Of a stretch of DNA of 8,665 nt, positions 5,999 to 8,665 are shown piece by piece (position 1 is the stretch's first letter; each line of letters begins with the position of its first letter). The stretch comes from Frankiales bacterium. Its GTDB lineage: Bacteria; Actinomycetota; Actinomycetes; Mycobacteriales; SCTD01. Position numbers and translations under genes: made by a program. The notes under the pieces are model-generated. The model did not search any database. It saw only the letters and a program-made list of their open reading frames with translations, and was not told where the DNA came from. The stretch is taken from the NCBI GenBank assembly GCA_025464795.1, contig JAODNB010000242.1, positions 1 to 8,665 on the forward strand, read 5' to 3'.

Positions 5999-7035
5999 AA
6001 CGTCGCGGTGTCGATCACGAAGCGGTAGCGCACGTCGCTGCTCACGACGCGGTCCCACGCGTCGTCGATCTGCTCGCCGCTGATGGTCTCGATCTCGGCG
6101 CCGATCCCGTGCTCGGCGCAGAAGTCCAGCATCTCCTGGGTCTCCGCGATGCCGCCGATGCCCGAACCCGCCCAGCTGCGCCGCATCGACATCAGGGCGA
6201 AGGCGGGCACCTCGAGCGGCTCCGGCGGAGCGCCGACGTTCACCATGGTCCCGTTGAGCCGCAGCATGCCGAGGAACCGCGCCATCGGCAGGGTGGCGGA
6301 CACGGTGTTGAGGATCAGGTCGAAGTGGTTGCGCAGCTGCTTGAACGTCACGCTGTCGCTCGTCGCGAAGTAGTGGTCTGCGCCGAACGCCAGCCCGTCC
6401 TCCTGCTTCGACAGCGACTGGGACAGGACCGTCACCTCCGCACCGAGCGCGTGCGCGATCTTCACGCCGAGGTGTCCCAGGCCGCCCATGCCGACGACGG
6501 CCACCCGCTTGCCGGGACCTGCCTTCCAGTGCCGAAGCGGGGAGTACATCGTGATCCCGGCGCACAGCAGGGGGGCGGCCACGTCGAGCGACAGGTCGTC
6601 CGGGATCCGGAGCACGAAGGCCTCGTCCACGACGATCTGCGTGCTGTAGCCGCCCTGCGTGGTTCGGCCGTCCTTGCCGACGGAGTTGTAGGTGCCGGTG
6701 CCACCCTTGAGGCAGTACTGCTCCAGGTCAGCCTGGCAGTGCTCGCAGTCCCTGCACGAGTCGACGAGGCAGCCGACCCCCACCCGATCTCCCACCGCAT
6801 GCCGGGTGACGGCGGGGCCGATCTCGGTGACGACACCCGCGATCTCGTGCCCGGGCACGAGCGGGAAGGTCGCCGGCCCCCACTCTGCCCGCGCGGTGTG
6901 GATGTCGGAGTGGCAGATGCCGGCGTAGCGGATGTCGATGAGGACGTCGTTCGGCCCCACGTCCCGCCGCTCGATCGTCGTCTTCTCGAACGGGGCCTTG
7001 GCCGCAGGGGTGGCGTAAGCGGTGACGGTTCTCAT
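5995..7035 (-). CDS. adhC: Zinc-dependent NADP-type alcohol dehydrogenase, AdhC/cinnamyl-alcohol-dehydrogenase family, 346 aa
   Basis: A medium-chain zinc alcohol dehydrogenase that interconverts aldehydes and alcohols. It closely resembles mycobacterial AdhC (Rv3045) along its length, with shared segments such as FAGICHSDIHT-like 38-47, GRTTQGGYS-like 123-131 and SDVRYRFVID (333-342). Catalytic zinc ligands are Cys41, His63, Glu64 and Cys158. The structural zinc is held by Cys94, Cys97, Cys100 and Cys108. The coenzyme loop is VGMGGLG (181-187), and SQS (205-207) at the end of the next strand fits the NADP preference of this group. I start at ATG 7035 because it aligns with AdhC's MSTVAAYA-type N-terminus. 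An in-frame ATG at 7047 would add four residues, and neither has a good ribosome binding site. It is transcribed divergently from the DUF35/thiolase pair and converges with the small unknown gene, overlapping it by three bases. Family call is firm; the physiological substrate is not known. Confidence 0.94.
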   Translation of the reverse strand: MRTVTAYATPAAKAPFEKTTIERRDVGPNDVLIDIRYAGICHSDIHTARAEWGPATFPLVPGHEIAGVVTEIGPAVTRHAVGDRVGVGCLVDSCRDCEHCQADLEQYCLKGGTGTYNSVGKDGRTTQGGYSTQIVVDEAFVLRIPDDLSLDVAAPLLCAGITMYSPLRHWKAGPGKRVAVVGMGGLGHLGVKIAHALGAEVTVLSQSLSKQEDGLAFGADHYFATSDSVTFKQLRNHFDLILNTVSATLPMARFLGMLRLNGTMVNVGAPPEPLEVPAFALMSMRRSWAGSGIGGIAETQEMLDFCAEHGIGAEIETISGEQIDDAWDRVVSSDVRYRFVIDTATF

Positions 7036-7071
7036 GGAGCCGATCATGCCCTACAGGTGTAGGATAAACCT
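7036..7071. promoter_or_regulatory. Short divergent promoter with probable leaderless start for the DUF35 gene
   Basis: On the plus strand TAGGAT (7060-7065) matches the actinobacterial -10 pattern TANNNT. It is followed by six bases and then the ATG at 7072, the spacing that places +1 on the A of the start codon. No Shine-Dalgarno sequence precedes that ATG. On the minus strand TATCCT (7066-7061) can serve as the -10 for the adhC-like gene, giving a leader of about 20 bases to ATG 7035. The two -10 elements overlap, so the polymerases would compete. Confidence 0.6.
7050..7063. repeat. Inverted repeat overlapping both -10 elements, candidate operator
   Basis: CCTACA (7050-7055) and TGTAGG (7058-7063) are perfect 6-base arms with a two-base centre. 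A second overlapping pair, TAGG (7060-7063) and CCTA (7069-7072), extends the symmetry to the start codon. The TACA-N2-TGTA core is a shape used by several repressors, including BlaI/MecI-type ones, but the regulator cannot be named and none is encoded in the window. Confidence 0.5.
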
Positions 7072-7479
7072 ATGACCAATTCGGTGGCTGCACGCATCCC
7101 GCTGGTGGACTACCTGGCTCTTGACCCGACGCCGCGCCTCGTGGCCAGCGAGTGCACGAGCTGCGGTGAGCACTTCCTGGACCACCGCGTGGCGTGCGCC
7201 AAGTGCTTCGCGCAGGAGTTCCGCACGGTCGACCTGCCGACCGAGGGGGAGGTCGTCTCCTTCACGATCGTCGCCTTCGCCATGCCGGGGGTCGAGGTGC
7301 CCTACGTCGCCGCGATCGTCGACCTGGGAGGCACCCGGGTGGCCGGCAACATCGTCGACACCCCAGCAGATCCCGAGCACATCAGCCTCGGCATGAAGGT
7401 CCGCCTGACGACGAGCTCGTTGGGATCCGACAGCGCGGGCACCGAGGCCATCGGCTTCGGCTTCGCCCCGGTTCAGTAG
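7072..7479 (+). CDS. DUF35 zinc-ribbon/OB-fold protein (thiolase or aldolase partner), 135 aa
   Basis: The N-terminal part holds a rubredoxin-like zinc ribbon with two CxxC pairs, Cys28/Cys31 and Cys42/Cys45. An OB-fold follows from about residue 55 (GEVVSFTIV, YVAAIVDLGGTRVAGNI, GMKVRL). This is the architecture of DUF35 proteins, including the ChsH2-type partner that binds acyl-CoA and supports Ltp2 aldolase in steroid side-chain degradation, and of subunits that assist SCP2-type thiolases. It is followed after nine bases by such a thiolase, so the two very likely form a complex. A hydratase or aldolase fusion is absent: the protein is the stand-alone DUF35 unit. The ATG has no ribosome binding site but lies at a leaderless distance from TAGGAT. 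The same architecture also occurs in acetoacetyl-CoA-type synthase clusters, so the exact reaction is open. Confidence 0.92.
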   Translation: MTNSVAARIPLVDYLALDPTPRLVASECTSCGEHFLDHRVACAKCFAQEFRTVDLPTEGEVVSFTIVAFAMPGVEVPYVAAIVDLGGTRVAGNIVDTPADPEHISLGMKVRLTTSSLGSDSAGTEAIGFGFAPVQ

Positions 7480-7482
7480 GAG
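7478..7482 (+). promoter_or_regulatory. Ribosome binding site for the thiolase
   Basis: AGGAG begins within the TAG stop of the DUF35 gene and ends six bases before the ATG at 7489. This gives the thiolase its own efficient translation start in an otherwise tightly joined two-gene transcript. Confidence 0.8.
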
Positions 7483-7488
7483 ACGCAG

Positions 7489-8665
7489 ATGGCCAGTGGT
7501 GACGTGTGGATCCTCGGGATCACGATGACCAAGTTCGGCAAGCGCCCCGACAAGGACCGGGTGGAGCTCGCCGCGGAGGCTGCTCTCGGTGCCCTCAAGG
7601 ACGCCGGCGTGACGATGGCCGACATCGGCGTCCTCGCAGCCGGCAACCTGATGGGCGGCGGTGACCTCGGGCAGCTGCTGCAGAAGCAGATCGGCCAGAC
7701 CGGCATCCCGGTGTTCAACGTCGCCAACGCGTGTGCCACCGGTGCAACGGCGATGCGCACGGTCATGATGGCCATCAAGGCCGGTGAGACCGACATGGGC
7801 ATGGCCGTGGGGGTCGAGAAGCTCTCGGGCGCGGGTCTGCTCGGCGGGAAGCCGCCGCGCAAGGCCGGCGACGCCTGGGAGGCCCAGGGCCCGGTCGGCG
7901 CGATCATGGACCTCGACGGCCGCATCGGGACGCAGGGCATGCCGGGCACCTTCGCGCAGGTCGGCATGGAGTACGCGCACAAGTACGGTGGCGCGAGCTT
8001 CGAGCTCTTCGCGCGCATCAGCGAGAAGAACCACGGGCACAGCACCCTGAACCCGCTGGCTGCCTACAACAAGGCCATGCCGCTCGAGATGATCATGAAC
8101 GACATCATGATCGCCTACCCGAACACCCGGCCGATGTGCTCCGCGAACTGCGACGGTGCGGCTGCTGCCGTGCTCGTCAGCGACGCGAAGCTGAAGACCC
8201 TCGACCCGGACCAGCGCCGGCGCGCCGTGAAGATCTCGGCGTCGGTCCTGACCAGCGACCCGTACGACCCGGGCTGTCGGGTGCTGCCCAACGTCAACAC
8301 GCTCACGCGGAACGCGGCGACTCAGGCCTACGCCATGGCTGGCGTGGGCCCGGGGGACCTCGACCTCGTCGAGCTGCACGACTGCTTCGCCACCGCGGAG
8401 CTCGTCCACTACGACAACCTGATGCTCTGCAAGGAGGGCGAGGCAGTCGACTTCTTCGAGAGCGGCGCCCCCTTCCGCACCGGGAGCACCCCAGTCAACG
8501 TCTCCGGGGGCCTGCAGTCCAAGGGGCACCCGATCGCCGCCACCGGCATCGCGAACATCTGGGAGGTCTGCCACCACCTCCGTGGTGAGGCCGGCGACCG
8601 CCAGATCGCAGGCGCCAAGGTGGGCCTGGCGCACGTCATCGGCATCGGTTCGGCCTGCGGCGTGC
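7489..8665 (+). CDS. SCP2-type thiolase/lipid-transfer-protein (Ltp-like) acyl-CoA thiolase, C-terminal end cut by window edge
   Basis: The frame is open from ATG 7489 to the edge, giving 392 residues, close to the full length of the family. NACATG carries the acyl-accepting Cys82. HDCF (297-300) replaces the NEAF of ordinary thiolases and marks the SCP2-thiolase group, in which its cysteine (Cys299) is proposed to serve as acid/base. SKGHPIAATG (344-353) supplies His347. The CxGGG strand of classical thiolases is VIGIG here (383-387), as expected for this group. Unlike the Ltp2 aldolases, which lack the thiolase Cys, Cys82 is kept, so true thiolytic or condensing chemistry is plausible. The upstream DUF35 protein is its likely partner. 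The pathway is probably beta-oxidation of a branched or ring-bearing acyl-CoA (inference from family and neighbours). Confidence 0.93.
   Translation, partial: MASGDVWILGITMTKFGKRPDKDRVELAAEAALGALKDAGVTMADIGVLAAGNLMGGGDLGQLLQKQIGQTGIPVFNVANACATGATAMRTVMMAIKAGETDMGMAVGVEKLSGAGLLGGKPPRKAGDAWEAQGPVGAIMDLDGRIGTQGMPGTFAQVGMEYAHKYGGASFELFARISEKNHGHSTLNPLAAYNKAMPLEMIMNDIMIAYPNTRPMCSANCDGAAAAVLVSDAKLKTLDPDQRRRAVKISASVLTSDPYDPGCRVLPNVNTLTRNAATQAYAMAGVGPGDLDLVELHDCFATAELVHYDNLMLCKEGEAVDFFESGAPFRTGSTPVNVSGGLQSKGHPIAATGIANIWEVCHHLRGEAGDRQIAGAKVGLAHVIGIGSACGV

Noticed and set aside
5675..6565. Minus-strand open frame of 296 codons crossing the small gene and adhC
   Set aside because: Arg-rich, no domain, overlaps adhC in another frame and the 102-aa gene in antisense.
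7036..7047. Four-residue longer start (ATG 7047) for the adhC-like protein
   Set aside because: Not excluded, but homologous AdhC begins at the position of ATG 7035, and the extra residues MIGS add nothing recognisable.
5026..7062. Long plus-strand open frame of 678 codons
   Set aside because: It is rich in His, Arg, Asp and Val with no domain, and runs antisense to the cysteine-hydrolase-like and adhC genes and out of frame through the 102-aa gene. It is a typical GC-rich shadow.
7051..8634. Minus-strand open frame of 527 codons opposite the DUF35 and thiolase genes
   Set aside because: The thiolase and DUF35 proteins on the plus strand have clear motifs and a ribosome binding site. The antisense frame has none and has shadow-like composition.

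Overview
The window is GC-rich and almost entirely coding. Codons mostly end in G or C, GTG starts are common, genes overlap by 1 to 4 bases, and the closest recognisable proteins are actinobacterial: an AdhC-type alcohol dehydrogenase, a PtpB-type phosphatase, a Sulfotransfer_3 protein and a DUF35/thiolase pair. This points to a chromosomal catabolic or lipid-modification region of an actinomycete (Mycobacteriales, Nocardioides or Pseudonocardia-like). The genus cannot be fixed from the sequence. No tRNA, rRNA, CRISPR array, insertion sequence or phage gene was seen.

Layout. Positions 5586 down to 1 hold one tight minus-strand operon of seven genes. In order of transcription they are: an isochorismatase-fold cysteine-hydrolase-like protein lacking the usual nucleophile, a classical short-chain dehydrogenase (SDR), a PtpB-like tyrosine/lipid phosphatase, a PAPS-dependent sulfotransferase-like protein, an NAD-dependent epimerase/dehydratase-like protein without the YxxxK tyrosine, a second classical SDR, and the N-terminal half of an aminoglycoside-phosphotransferase/ecdysteroid-kinase-like protein that runs off the left edge. 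Every junction is a GTGA, ATGA or TGATG overlap, so translation is probably coupled. A 103-base divergent spacer (5587-5689) separates this operon from a plus-strand gene for a 102-residue protein of unknown function. That gene ends on a CTAG shared with the stop of the convergent minus-strand adhC-like gene (7035-5995). A second, 36-base divergent spacer (7036-7071) drives a DUF35 zinc-ribbon/OB-fold protein and an SCP2-type thiolase that runs off the right edge only a few residues before its expected end.

How the genes may work together (inference). The SDRs, the alcohol dehydrogenase, the thiolase and its DUF35 partner fit oxidation of hydroxyl groups and acyl-CoA chain shortening on a lipid, steroid or terpenoid. 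The kinase-like, phosphatase and sulfotransferase genes in the same operon suggest that hydroxyl groups of such a compound are conjugated and deconjugated. The substrate is unknown. The most unusual points are the mix of three conjugation-type families in one coupled operon, two operon members with degenerate active sites, and a probable leaderless promoter overlapping a small inverted repeat in front of the DUF35/thiolase genes.
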